Shown here in pieces: positions 11,601-23,600 of a DNA stretch of 64,000 nt. The stretch is taken from positions 27,237,343-27,301,342 of the forward strand of contig NC_133156.1 in assembly GCF_040802235.1 (NCBI RefSeq). The letters are read 5' to 3'. The DNA is from Manis javanica (lineage: Eukaryota > Chordata > Mammalia > Pholidota > Manidae). The stretch's first letter is position 1. Each line of letters opens with the position of its first letter. The notes below the pieces were generated by a model. It did not search any database, was not told the origin of the DNA, and was given only the letters and a program-made list of their open reading frames with translations. A program made the translations under genes and the position numbers.

Positions 11601-14600
11601 GTGCCTGTTGTCTTAGTGATAGGACTATGATTTAAAGTTTCTTTCCTCCCTCCTAGGCCATCCTTGGTGCCAGTTTCATTGACGCCGACACACATTCATG
11701 TGCATGGTTGAATGGGGGCAAGACCACTGTGTGTGACGTCGGGAAGGGCCTGGGTTGACAAGAGCAGAGGGGCTTCCAGGCTGGAGCCAAGGTGTGAGGA
11801 GAGAGGTGGGGAGCAGAGGACCCCAGGGAGAGTGCAGGACTCCATTCCGCCTCAGGGAGGGCCTGCTAAGAGAGCCGTCTCACATCAGCTAGGCTTAGCA
11901 GGATCAGAGCTGAGCTCTGGGGAGGGGAACCAGGTGGTCTGCATGGGCTGAGATGACTTTGAGCATTAACTTTCCTGCTTTGAAATGGGGATTGATAAAA
12001 GGGCATCTATCAACCTGTTATTTTTTGTATCAAACCCGTTTGTTTCTTTCGTAGGTCGTATCAGTCTGTAATTATTTTATTAGGTGGTTTATTTACATTG
12101 TGTTTGTTGTTGCCTTATGTTCCCTGCTAGAACATAAGCCTCACGAGGGGCAGGTACCTTGTCTGACATACCCACCACTGTATCCCAGGGCCTGGCACTT
12201 ACTGTGCATTTGGTGAGTGAATGAATGAATGAACAAATGGACTCGTTGATTCTGTGCTCTGTTAGCCCCTATGATGGAAGGTGGCCTTTGTGATGCCTCC
12301 CTCCATCAGCTGCTGACTTGGAGGAAGCTGCCCTCTAGACTGGAAGCGTGGCCAGTGAGGCCTTGTCCTGACCCTACTTCAGTGACCAGGAGCAGGACAT
12401 TCTGTTCCCAGGAGAGCCCGCCCAGGGCCATGGTGTCCTGGGTGCTTGCCCAGCCTGTGGGCAGGGGCACATTAATCTGGTTCCTCCTCATTTGTTCATT
12501 GATTCCTTGGCTCACTCAGCAGACACTGTCCAGGCCGGGAATGGCGCAAGGCCTCTACTGGGCACTGGGACCTGTGTTCTCTCAGCCTCAGATCCCTCGT
12601 ACCCAGCCACCCTTCACTTCCAGGCTGCCCCACCATTCAGCAGTCACATGAGTCTCTCTTGTGTCAGAAGGGCCGAGGTTTTGCTGCGGAAAGAAATCTG
12701 ACTGGATGACATACACGTTTTCTCATATTCTGAGTGGCAAGGGCTTGTTTCTGCTCCACAGTTGCTTAGACCCAGGCTGACAGGCCCCACCATGTCGTGC
12801 TCTTTGGAATTTTGACAGCCACAGCCACAGGGAAAAGAGCCCAGAGGACTGAACGGGCCAGCCTGGAAGGGACCCATGTCACTTTGGCGCATCTTTCATT
12901 AGCCAGAGCCGGTCACATGATTGCCGGGGGCCTTGGAAGTGAACACGGAAGGGGCGGGTGGATTGTCTGGCGAACAGCACAGCTGCTGCCCCCAGCCGGC
13001 TCACAGGCCTTCTCCTCCCTCTCTGCTCTTTCATCATAGGCGAAAGAGCTGCCAATTCAGGGTTCTCCAGATGGGGTGTAAGCCCAGTGGTCATTCTTCA
13101 CAGCTGTGCAAACTTATGCAAATGATTTCCCCTGCGTTAGCCTACCTTTAAAATAGAGACGAGTTACCTACCTTTGGGGAAGCCGTGAGGCTCCAACGAG
13201 GCTGGCCGTGTATAGGGCTCCGTTAGGTGCTCATCAAATATTTGTTGAAAGAGTGAGTGACTCAGTACCGACTCAGTGCATCACCAGTGCTAGTCAGCCC
13301 GTCCCTTTCCTCCCCACCAGTGGGGCCCTGAGTCTGGCCGGCCGTCTTCCATGCCCCCCACCTCACAGTGCTTTGAACACACAAATTCTCAAATATTACC
13401 AAGTGACTCGCAGGTCACCAGGCACTTGCAGTCTCACAGCTTTGTATGTCCTGATGGCAGCCCCATGAAGGAGGTGGGGAAGCCCTGTGTTCCAGCAACT
13501 CTGGGAGCCTTGCACGCTCCCCATGTTGACTGAGCTCATAGGCCTCTGCGGACCCCTGTCTCATCCACTCATTTGCTCGGCCATTCTGTCATTCAGCCTT
13601 GTAATCCTTGAGCATCAGCCCGTGCGTGGTCCTGAGCTTGTGCTTGGGATTGGGTGGTGGACAAGAGTGGGGAGGGGGCCAGCCCTCTGGGAGCCCATGG
13701 CCTAGCAGGGAGTGGCGAACATGAAGAAAATAACACAGAAGGGCTCTTCAGCTCTGATCACAACAAGCGTAAGAGGGGTGAGAGGAGGGGCTGGGAGCGA
13801 GGGTAACGGAGGCGGCCTGACTCGCCTGAGCTGTCTGAGTTGGAAGGATGGCTCTGAGGCCGTGATTGGCTGAGACCTGAAGCAGGAGAAGTCAGCCAGG
13901 GGAAGGCCGGTGAGGAAGAGCGTCCTAGGCTGCAGGAACAGCAGTGAAGGAGGCGAGGGATGGGGCTCTCTGCCTTGGAAAACCAGAAGGTTCTGTGGTC
14001 CATATGTGGTCAGGCACCCTCAGGAGCCAGCCACGGAGAGGAGCCTGGGTGGGCCTGGCAGCTTGGGCCCCAGCTGCCCTGAGAGCAACTGGGTGAGGCC
14101 ACGCAAAGGGCTTGGCCCGGCACACCTGTAGCCCCACCTCTGCCCTCCATCGCCAACCTGCATTTGGGATGCACCCCATCCCACCCTCACCTCATCTGCC
14201 TCTCTGCCCTGCAGACCCTGTGTGAGCAGCTTCGGAAGGAGAATGAGGCCCTGAAGACCAAGCTGGACAAGGGCCTGGAACAGCGGGATCAGGCTGCCGA
14301 GAGGCTGCGGTAAGTGTGGGTGCCTCAGACAGAGGGTGAGGAGTCGGATGAGTGGGGGTCGGGGCCTTGGGGGCCGTGGCCCTGATTTCTGGGCTGAGGC
14401 CTGTGCCTAGAGCCCTGCTTTGGATGTCAGCTCTCTGGGCCCTTCTTGGGCGCCTTGGTGTCTCCTCTTTGGCCCTTGAATACCTCAGGGGTGTTTGCGT
14501 ATAAAGTACCCGTGAGCTTCAGCTCTGCAAGTTGCACTCCCCCCATGGAAACGCCCACGGCCTGTGAAGAGTGCCTAGAGGGCTGTCGGAGACGTGGGCT

Positions 14601-17600
14601 CTGCTGCTCCCTGCTGTCCACCATTCTGTCCAGCTGTTTTCCTGAGAACAGTCAGAGGTTCTTCATTTGGGCTAGTGGATTCCAGACTTCATTGTGCATC
14701 AGGATCCCTAACAGTCAAGGAAGGCACTACAAGTTTATGCTCTAACTCTCCCTCCTCAGCCAAGGTTCTGCTTCAGTGGGTCTGTGGCAAGACCCAGGCA
14801 TCTCAGTTCTCCCAAGGACTCTATGATCATGAGGTGGGGGAGCCCACAATCACACTTAAAAGACACTGATCTTGACTGTTAGAGCTTGAGGGCCCTTAGA
14901 GATCATGTAGGCCAAACCCCTCATTGTGCAAAGGGCGCTGAGGCCCACAGAAAGGCACGTGAGGGCCAGAGGGAGTAATGTGTAACTGCTGAATCACTGT
15001 GGTACCTTGAATCAGCATTTATTTATTCTGGATGGCCAAGCAGTTAAGAGTTTAATGGCTATAATGACCTCACCCATGGGAATGACCCCAAAAGCCCAGA
15101 CTGGAGGAAAGACTCATGACTAGAAGGCAAGAGTGCAAGTCCCTGCTGCATGACCTTGGGAAAGCCACTTCACTTCTCTGTTTTTCTTTCTTTTTTTTTT
15201 TTAAGAGGCTGCAACAAATATGGTTTTATTTTATTTTTTAAAAATTTTTATTAAGGTATGATTGATATATAGTCTTATGAAGGTTTCACATGAAAAAACA
15301 ATGTGGTTACTACATTTACCCATATTATCAAGTCCCCACCCATACCCCAATGTAGTCACTGTCCATCAGTGCAGCACGTTGCCAGAGATCCACTATGTCC
15401 TTTCTCTGTGCTACACTGTTCTCCCCGTGACCCCCCACACCATGTGTACTAAACATAATACCCCTCAGTCCCCTTCTCCCTCCCCCTACACCCGCCCTCC
15501 CACACCCCTCCCCTTTGGTAACCACTTTCTCTGTTTTTCTATTATATGGAAACCAGAACATAAAAAAGAAATATTTTCTCTATTTCCGTGATACCGGAAT
15601 CCACATCGGCATTTCTGTTATATCCTGTATCACCTACCTTATTATTTGAGAATCTACTGTTATTTGAATCATGTTTTTACTTAAAATAATTATAAAGAAA
15701 ACTTCCACTAGAGTAAATGGAAAACAGCATTACTTGTAATAAATAGGTAACTCCAACAGTAAATACAATGAAAATGGAAGGATGTTCATAAGTCCTGGTG
15801 CAATACCATTGCCCGCTGAAGGCCGTGAGCCTGAGGCTTGCTCTTCCTCTGTCAGCAAGGGAGACTCCTGAGGACCTGAGAGGTGTTCAGCACCTGTTAG
15901 CACCGCAGTGACACTCTTCCCATGCTCTACACAGGAAGTTTGAAGAGAATCGGAAAATATGTCACTTTCTCACTAGAGTGTGGTCCAGGCTTATTTACTG
16001 CAGTGTGGATGCCTCCTGAGGACCTCATGTATACATACACCCCACAGCTGGGGAAGCCCTGCTGTTGACGATTGGAGTCTTCTTGGGAAGCCCACAGATT
16101 GCCAGCAAAGTGGCTTATGGATGCCCTTTCAGTTCCACCTGAGGGCAGGTTTTACGGGTACTCCCTAGGACTCAGCTGCAACTCAGATAAGTAGCAGATC
16201 TGAGATTCCCAGCCTCCTTATCCCAGGGCCAGCAAGGTGACCTCTCTGTTTGGCTCCAACCCAGGGAGGAAAACATGGAGCTCAAGAAGTTGTTGATGAG
16301 CGGTGCCAAAGAGCAGGCCTCTGGGTGGCCAGGCTCACCAAAGACGGAAGGTGCAGGCAAGAAGGGAGCCTCTGGACAGCAGGTATGCGGTCAGAAACTG
16401 CTTCCACAGCCTCCTCGACTACCCAGCCTCTGCTGCCACCTGTGGTGGCAGTGAGCTGCTTCCTGCTTCCTGCTGTAGTAGTTCCATTGCTAGAATGTCC
16501 TTGTTGTTAGATGACTTTTCCTTAGCTTGGCCTAAGGTCGCCTCCCTGGAGCTTCCGCTCCTCAGTCCGCATCCTGCCTTCAGCTGCACGGTGCGTCCTG
16601 TTCCCTGGGTCGCAGGCTCAGGCTGCCAGCCATGACCTTGGCTCTGCTGCCCTCCTTTTCTTCTCTAGGCTGAATTGCTCCAATGTCTTCAGGCATAGTG
16701 CATAGAAGGTGGTGCTGAGTCTCCTCCTCATTCTGTGAAGGTTCTCTAAGTACATTGTAGTGTTTGTCAAGGCCTCCCTTATGTGTTGGCTCCCAAAAGT
16801 CAATTCAGCATCTCAGATATTCCTGGCAGAATTAGGGTGGTGGGTTGAGAAGTGCTGTTGGGGGCTCTGTTAAGCTTCTGTGTTTGTACCCTGGAGATTC
16901 TGACATGGAGAGAGGAGGGCATCAGCAACATTGGCACAGCCTGGTAATGCCACCAGGCTGGCCCACTTGCCCCCTTCCCGCTGCTGCTCCCAGCTGTGTC
17001 TCACACACAGTTCTCAAGCAGAAGTTGGCTCTCCACCCTTGCCCAATCCATGCCTTTCTTCTTGATGCAAAGCTGAGTCCCAACTTTTTGCTGACACATT
17101 TTCCCCCTTTAATGGGGTGTAATGACTGCATAGCAGGATCGTTGTCTTTAATAAACCCCACACCTGCATAATAGGTGTAATTATCCGAATAACTTAATTC
17201 CTTGTGCTTACGTGGCAATGTAGAGTTTATCCAGGACTTGGAAGCCCATCATTTCATCTGAACTTCCTCACTGAGTTTAAGGTAGACAGGACCAGGACCA
17301 TCACCCCGTGAGACAGCTATGGCAGGTTTGGAGCAGCCATGTGACGTAATGTAGTCAAAACTCCTGCATCACCTATTGTCAGGCAGACGTGGGGGGCAGG
17401 AGGCATGCGGATGAATGGCCTGAGTGCCAGCCCATGGGGCCCCTCTTCTCTGCCATTCGCCCCTCAAGTTGCAGCCTGCCTTGTCCTCTTGCAGGGTGGC
17501 TTGTGGACTCTTCTCATCCCTCCTGGGCTCTCCGAGCTGCCCTGGGTGTAGAATTCTTTGGAAGGGCCTCTTCACTTTCCCAAAGCCCTTTAATATCAAC

Positions 17601-20600
17601 CCATTGCATCTGACTCCCTGAAAGTCCAGGTGTTCCTGCCACCCTGCCAGGGAGGAAGGCTGCATAGGAGGTGTGTGTTACAGTCAGTGTTGAAGCCTGT
17701 GCCTTGGAGTCACATGTGGGTTGAATGCTGGCTCCAGCTCTTACCAGCACTGCCGCCATGAACAAGTCACATAAACTCTCTGGACTTAGTTTCATCCTCT
17801 GTAAAATGGAGATGACACCCACCTCCAAGGGTGGTTGGAGGATTCAGCAAAGTGATGCCTGGGAAGTCGGTTTCACGCCTGGCACCTGGTAAACAGCAAA
17901 CACTGCTTTTGATGGCAGATTTGGCACCTGCAGCCAGGTCAGCTGACTCCTCTCTTTGTGGAGATTAACGCTGCGCCCTCTAGTAGCCCACAGGGAAGGC
18001 GCGTCCTCATTCCACAATAATGCTAAGCACACCTGCCCTCCAGGGGGCAGCAGGCTTCCAGGTAATGGTCCCTGAAGGGCCCCGCCCCAGCCCGCTCCTC
18101 TGACTCCCTAGTTCTGTGGTGTGCTTACAGACCATATCCTGCAGGGGGCACTGGAGCCTCACGTTCCTCCCTCTGGGCCCATCCCAAACCACAAGGGAGT
18201 ATGGAAGGGGCAGGGAAGGTGAGGAAAAGAGAGGATGTGGGCAGTGACCCCAGGACAAATGCTGACAGGCCCACAGGATGTCAGAGGTAGGGGCCTTCGG
18301 AGCCCATCCTATTTGATCTTGGACCAAGGCTCAGAGAGGGTGTGGGTCTTGGCCTCCATCATGCAGGGCCTTGGCGGTAGAGCCAGTGCTCCATTTCTGG
18401 ACCTCTCACTTTTCTACTGCATCAACTCAACACTTCTTATTAAAAATACATTTTTTAAACTTTTTATTTGAGATAATTTTAGACTTAACAGACGAGCTAC
18501 AAAAATAGTCCTTAGCGTTCCCATATCCCTTATCCCCTTAACATCTTACATAACTGTGGTTCAGTGATCAAAACAAGGAAATTAACCTCGGCACAATACT
18601 GTAAACTACAGACTTTGTCCAGATTGCCCCAGTTTTTCAAGCACATCATTCTGCTGTACCAGGATCCCATCTAGGATCCCACATCACGTTTAGTTCTCAT
18701 GTCTCTTCCAGACTTACCCTTCCTTATTGTTCCTTGACTTTCATGAGCTTCAACTTTTGAGTTATATTGGCCAGTTGTTTGTAGAGTGTCCCTCAGTTTG
18801 GGTTCATCTGATGTGTTCTCATGATTAGACTGAGGCTATGGATTTGGGCAAGAGTGACACCGTGCCCTTCTCAGTGTGTCACATCAAGGGTGCATGGTGT
18901 CAGTGTCATGGCAACCTTGATCACTTGGCCACGGGAGCATCTATCAGGTTTTTCCATAATAAAGGGACAAATTTTCCCTTTGTAACTAAAAGCATTTTTT
19001 TTTAGGAGAAACTTTGACATGTGCACATGTTCTGTTTCTCCTTACACTTTTGCTCACTTACTTTAGCATCCATTGGCAATCTCACCTGTAGCAGTGATAT
19101 TACTGTAGTATTCTAACAGCAATCTTGTATTTCCTCCATTTCTTCTATATTCACTAATTAAAATCCTTTTACAAAGAAGAGTTGTCCCTTCTCCCCAGTT
19201 TATTTATTTGTTCAGCTATTTCTTCCTACCAGTATGGACCCAAGGATATATTATTTTACCCTTTGGGTTATAATCCAGTACTACTGCTGTTGATTTTCTT
19301 GTTCAGTTTGTTCCATCTTTGGCCAGAGGAAACTCTTTCAAGTTGTCTTCATTGCCCATTTGACATGCTCTTCGAGTACTTCCTTCCTTTCCGTAAGACA
19401 CCCCAAACTCATCTTACATTTTCCCTGCTTCAGCCTGGAATTAACCACTTCTCAAGGGGCCTTTCTTTTTGTTGGAGAATGGCATTTAGAAACCAAGATC
19501 CGGGCAGTAGGTGTACCCATTGCTAATGGAGTGTCATTGCCTTAGGCTCTCTCAGACAACAGAGCGAGGAAATATATGAATGTGTACTGATGGTGCATAC
19601 ACAAGTGTTTATTTGTTTCTGCATCTTTCTAAAAACATGTTTTAAGTAAAAATTTTATAAAAACATTAAAAAATACTTCTTGCCTTCCAGGTTGGAGGAT
19701 TTCTGGCTGATGTGTGTTGGGTAGGGAGGGTGGTTGGCAGTGCCTTGAAGATGAACCTGAGCAGGGAAAGAAATGGCTGTGGGAGAGGTAGAGGAAGTGA
19801 GCCCAGGAGCCACTGTGGCCCAGGGATGATCTCAGCGGCCTTCTCTGGGGGGATTTATCATGGCTGGGAAGTGTAGCAGTGTCCTGGTGGGTGGGAGGCT
19901 AGAGAGGAGAGAGACGGGGCTTGGTGGGTGAGAGATTGTTATTTGAGACTTTGCTGAAGGCCCCTCTGTGTTTCTTCCCAGGCAAGTGTCACAGCAGCTA
20001 AGGTCCCAGAGGTGGGAGCCTTGGGTGCAGCTGAGAAGAAGGTGAAGGTGCTGGAGCAGCAGCGCACTGAGGTAGGTGCCTGGAGGAGGTCATGGCCAAG
20101 GAAGACCCTTCTTCCTCCTGGAACTGGCAGGACAAAGGCCCTCTTGGGCCCCCTGGCTTGTCCCAGATCACCATCGTGAGTTGATGTGGTGACTACTGAC
20201 CCATCTGCCCATGGGAGAGACCTGCTGCCTTGTCCAGGGCTCTTGTTTCTTGATCCCACAGGGGTCACTCTGAAGAAGTGGCATTTGGGATACCGCCCAA
20301 AATTGTTGGTATTTAGGAAGGCTCTCAGGGTAAACCCTGGATGGTGGAAAGAGCTGTGATAAGGTAGGCAAGTTTCAGCATCTGAAACGAGGAGTCTGGG
20401 GTTCATCTGTCACCACGTGGTTGGTTTAGGCAGGGATGTCACAGACAGGGAGGACCCAGCACCTGTGGCTCTGCCACCAACCAGGTGAAAGTCTCCAGAG
20501 GTTGAGGCTCTGCACTTGTGTCTCACGCATAGTCCTCCTCATCCCCCACCCCGAGGCCAGTGTTTTCAGACCGGCGTGGGGAGGCCCGTTCCCATCTGTT

Positions 20601-23600
20601 CTCTCAGCCTGTCTTCTCTACACCATGCAGGTCCTTCTCCAGATTCCCAGGCCTTTCTGCCCTCTTTTGTCTTCTGCACATTTGAATGTTGGGCCTCCAT
20701 TAGTCTTTTGTATACTTGCATATTTTAGTTTTCTTTTTGTATTGCTGTAAGGTATCTTTTCTGATTACAGGAGTATTATAATGCTCATTATAAAAAGATT
20801 GAGAATCTCAGCCTAGAGGTGACCACAGTTGATAACAGTTCATTGCATATTACTCATTTTTTCTGTGTACTTACGTATATACATATCTGTTTATAAAAGT
20901 AAAGTATAAAAATTGTATCACACATAATGTATTGCTGTTTTTCTCTGTTTTTCTTTAAAATTATATCTTTGAGGATATTTATTTATATATAAAGTATGTA
21001 CTATAGTCCTTCAATTCTGAGTACTCTGTCATATATTGATGCTTCTGAAATTGGGATACCCTTTTCCTATTGTTTTATTTATTTAATGATGTAGGATTGT
21101 TTTTCTTCCCTTAGGGATTGTTATACCAACTGTACAGCAAATAATTAGGGTCATCTTAGAAATAAGGCAATGTATTAAGATGCCTGATTTTCAATAGCCA
21201 CACAGTGCTCCATTTCTGTTTACACTGTCATTTCCTTACCTGGCCTCCTAGGCTTCCGTTTCTTCTAGCCTTTTTTGGGATGTGAACACTGCTGAAATGA
21301 TCACCTTGTATATATATTTGCACACTTGTGCAAGTGCTCCTTTTGGTCACATTTTCAAAGTGGAGTTACTAAGTGAAAGAGAATGAGAACTTGAGGTTTT
21401 AATACATAGTCCCCCACTGCCCTCGCAAGACTCCAGGTTCCATAATTGCACACCAAAGTTATATACTGCTTCTGTGTCTTGGTTTCCTGGCAAGGATAAT
21501 ATGTAGTGAGTGATAAGGGTGAATCTCTTTGGGGAACATGGAATTTTTTTGTAAGTGGGGTTTCAGGCAGTATCTGTCACCACCATTCATTTGCACCCTC
21601 TGCGCACTCCTTGGGAAGCTGGTCTGTGTGGAGTTCTCTCTCTTTGTTCCTTCTCTGCTTATCTCCTGCTAACCCCAGTCTCTCTCCACAGCTGCTGGAG
21701 GTGAACAAGCAATGGGACCAGCACTTCCGGTCCATGAAGCAGCAATATGAACAGAAGGTAGTGAGGGGGTTATGGGACTCCAGGCTGAACCCCAGGTTCT
21801 TGGCATCCCAGGTCTTGCTGCTTCCTTCTCAGCAGCTTTGAACCCTGAAGGTTCACTTGTCACACGCTCCCTCGCTCTGCCTTTGAACCCAGATTACTGA
21901 GCTGCGTCAGAAGCTGGCGGACCTGCAGAAGCAGATGACTGACCTGGAGGCTGAGCGGGAACAGAAGCAGCGTGACTTTGACCGCAAGCTCCTCCTTGCC
22001 AAGTCCAAGATTGAAACAGAGGAGGCAAGTGTGACTGGCAGGTTCGGCTCCGGGAGGCCTGCTGGTCGGGAGCTGAGTGGAGTAAATAAGCTGGGGCTGG
22101 AGGTCTGGAGACCTGGGGGTTCCAGCTCTGGTTCTCATGCTAAGGGTCTGTATGGCCACAGGCAAGAGCACTTTCCTCCCCTGTCCAGTTTCCTGTCTGA
22201 AAATTGAGGGAATTGAATTACCTTGCTTTTCTTATTTTCTTGTTTTCGTACACAAGGGCTTTTTGTCTGTTTGAAATCATATGGATGAGGGAACCATACA
22301 GGGAAGCACAGAACATGAAAGACGTACGAGCAGGCCCCATGGAGCGCAGTGCTGGGGCAGAGTGCTTGCTGTTCAGTGCTCAGAGTCCAGAGGGCTCTTT
22401 GTTGGGGAGATGGAGCCCCCTCTACTCATTCATCTAGGCATCATTCAACAGTGTGTGTTCCTGGAACCGCTGGGCACAGACACTCCGCACTGAACAGTCT
22501 AATCCTGCCCTTGGTGGGGAAGAGACAGCAAGCAACTAGTTACAGAAGCACTAAGTAGAAGTGTGTTGAGCAGTACAGGAGAAGGTGCAGGGCTCAGGGA
22601 GAAGGTGGGGAGGGGGACCAGGAACTGTCCCCCTGAGGAAGCAGCATCTGATCTGTCATATTTGACTGGTACCAGCCAGGGCCCTTCAGGATCCTGGAGC
22701 AGCTTTAACAGGAAAGGCCATTGGATCCCCAGACTCTTTTGGAAGGTTGTATTTATGTCACAGTGTCCTCCCCTTAGTAAGAACTGGGCATAGGCTACCT
22801 TTGCCTAGCTTAAAACTGGACATTTTTAACACGGATTGCATTTCAGTGTCCCCTCCCATCAGCATGTGACACCCAGGGGCCTTATCTGAGCGCTCTCCCT
22901 GCCTCAGTGACTGCCCCTTACCTTGAAGATTCGTGTTAGGAAGGATGCTGCCTATTTTTCCTTTGGGGGCAGTTACATCTTGTGACTCTCAGCCAGACCC
23001 TTGGCGCTCTGCTCCCTTTTCCCAGCTCACAGCAGTAGGTGAAACAAATCTCTGGAATCTGACATCTCCTCCCCATCGGCTGTGGGAAGGGGGGATGTTT
23101 CAGGACAATATGTGGCCCTGTGGATAAGGACAAATTGTGTTAGAGGCCATGCCAATCCTGGAAGGTCTTTAAGTGGAAATCCAGAACAACTCCCCCAAGT
23201 TCTGACCAAGGCCACCCTCAGCAGTCTCTGGCCACCCTTCCCTATTTTAAATGCTTCCTTTGACTTGCAAAGGGAGAGAGCTTGAAATTAGGTTCTAGCC
23301 CCAGTTTACTGTGTGGCCTTGAGTAAGTCACCTCCTCTCTCTGACATGCATTTCCCATTGACTAATGGGCTAGGAGTTCATGCTCTCTTAAGGCCAAATC
23401 CAGCTGTGGCCCTTTGCCATGAACAAGCCCTGACTAATCCATAGTGGGTATGAGAGCAGTGCTTCCACCTTGAAGCCTTCCCTGGTTGCCTCTCAGCTGT
23501 AGTGCTCTTTCCTTTGACTTCACAGCACTTTGTTTTTCTGTGGAGGAGCACTTTTTGCTTGATGCTGCATCTGTTTCTTTGAGTGGCTTCTCTCTAGGCT

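Larger units (their letters stand above)
10773..14214 (+). other. TNIP1 intron 5
   Basis: Canonical gtgagg...ccctgcag. It holds MIRs at about 11120-11290 and 11360-11530, an L2 end at about 12060-12240, and a diverged LINE-like stretch at about 13560-13940. No exon was found. Confidence 0.75.
16383..19981 (+). other. TNIP1 intron 7
   Basis: Canonical gtatgc...cttcccag. It holds a MIR at about 17690-17905 and an old L1M element at about 18444-19660. The rest is unassigned. Confidence 0.8.
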
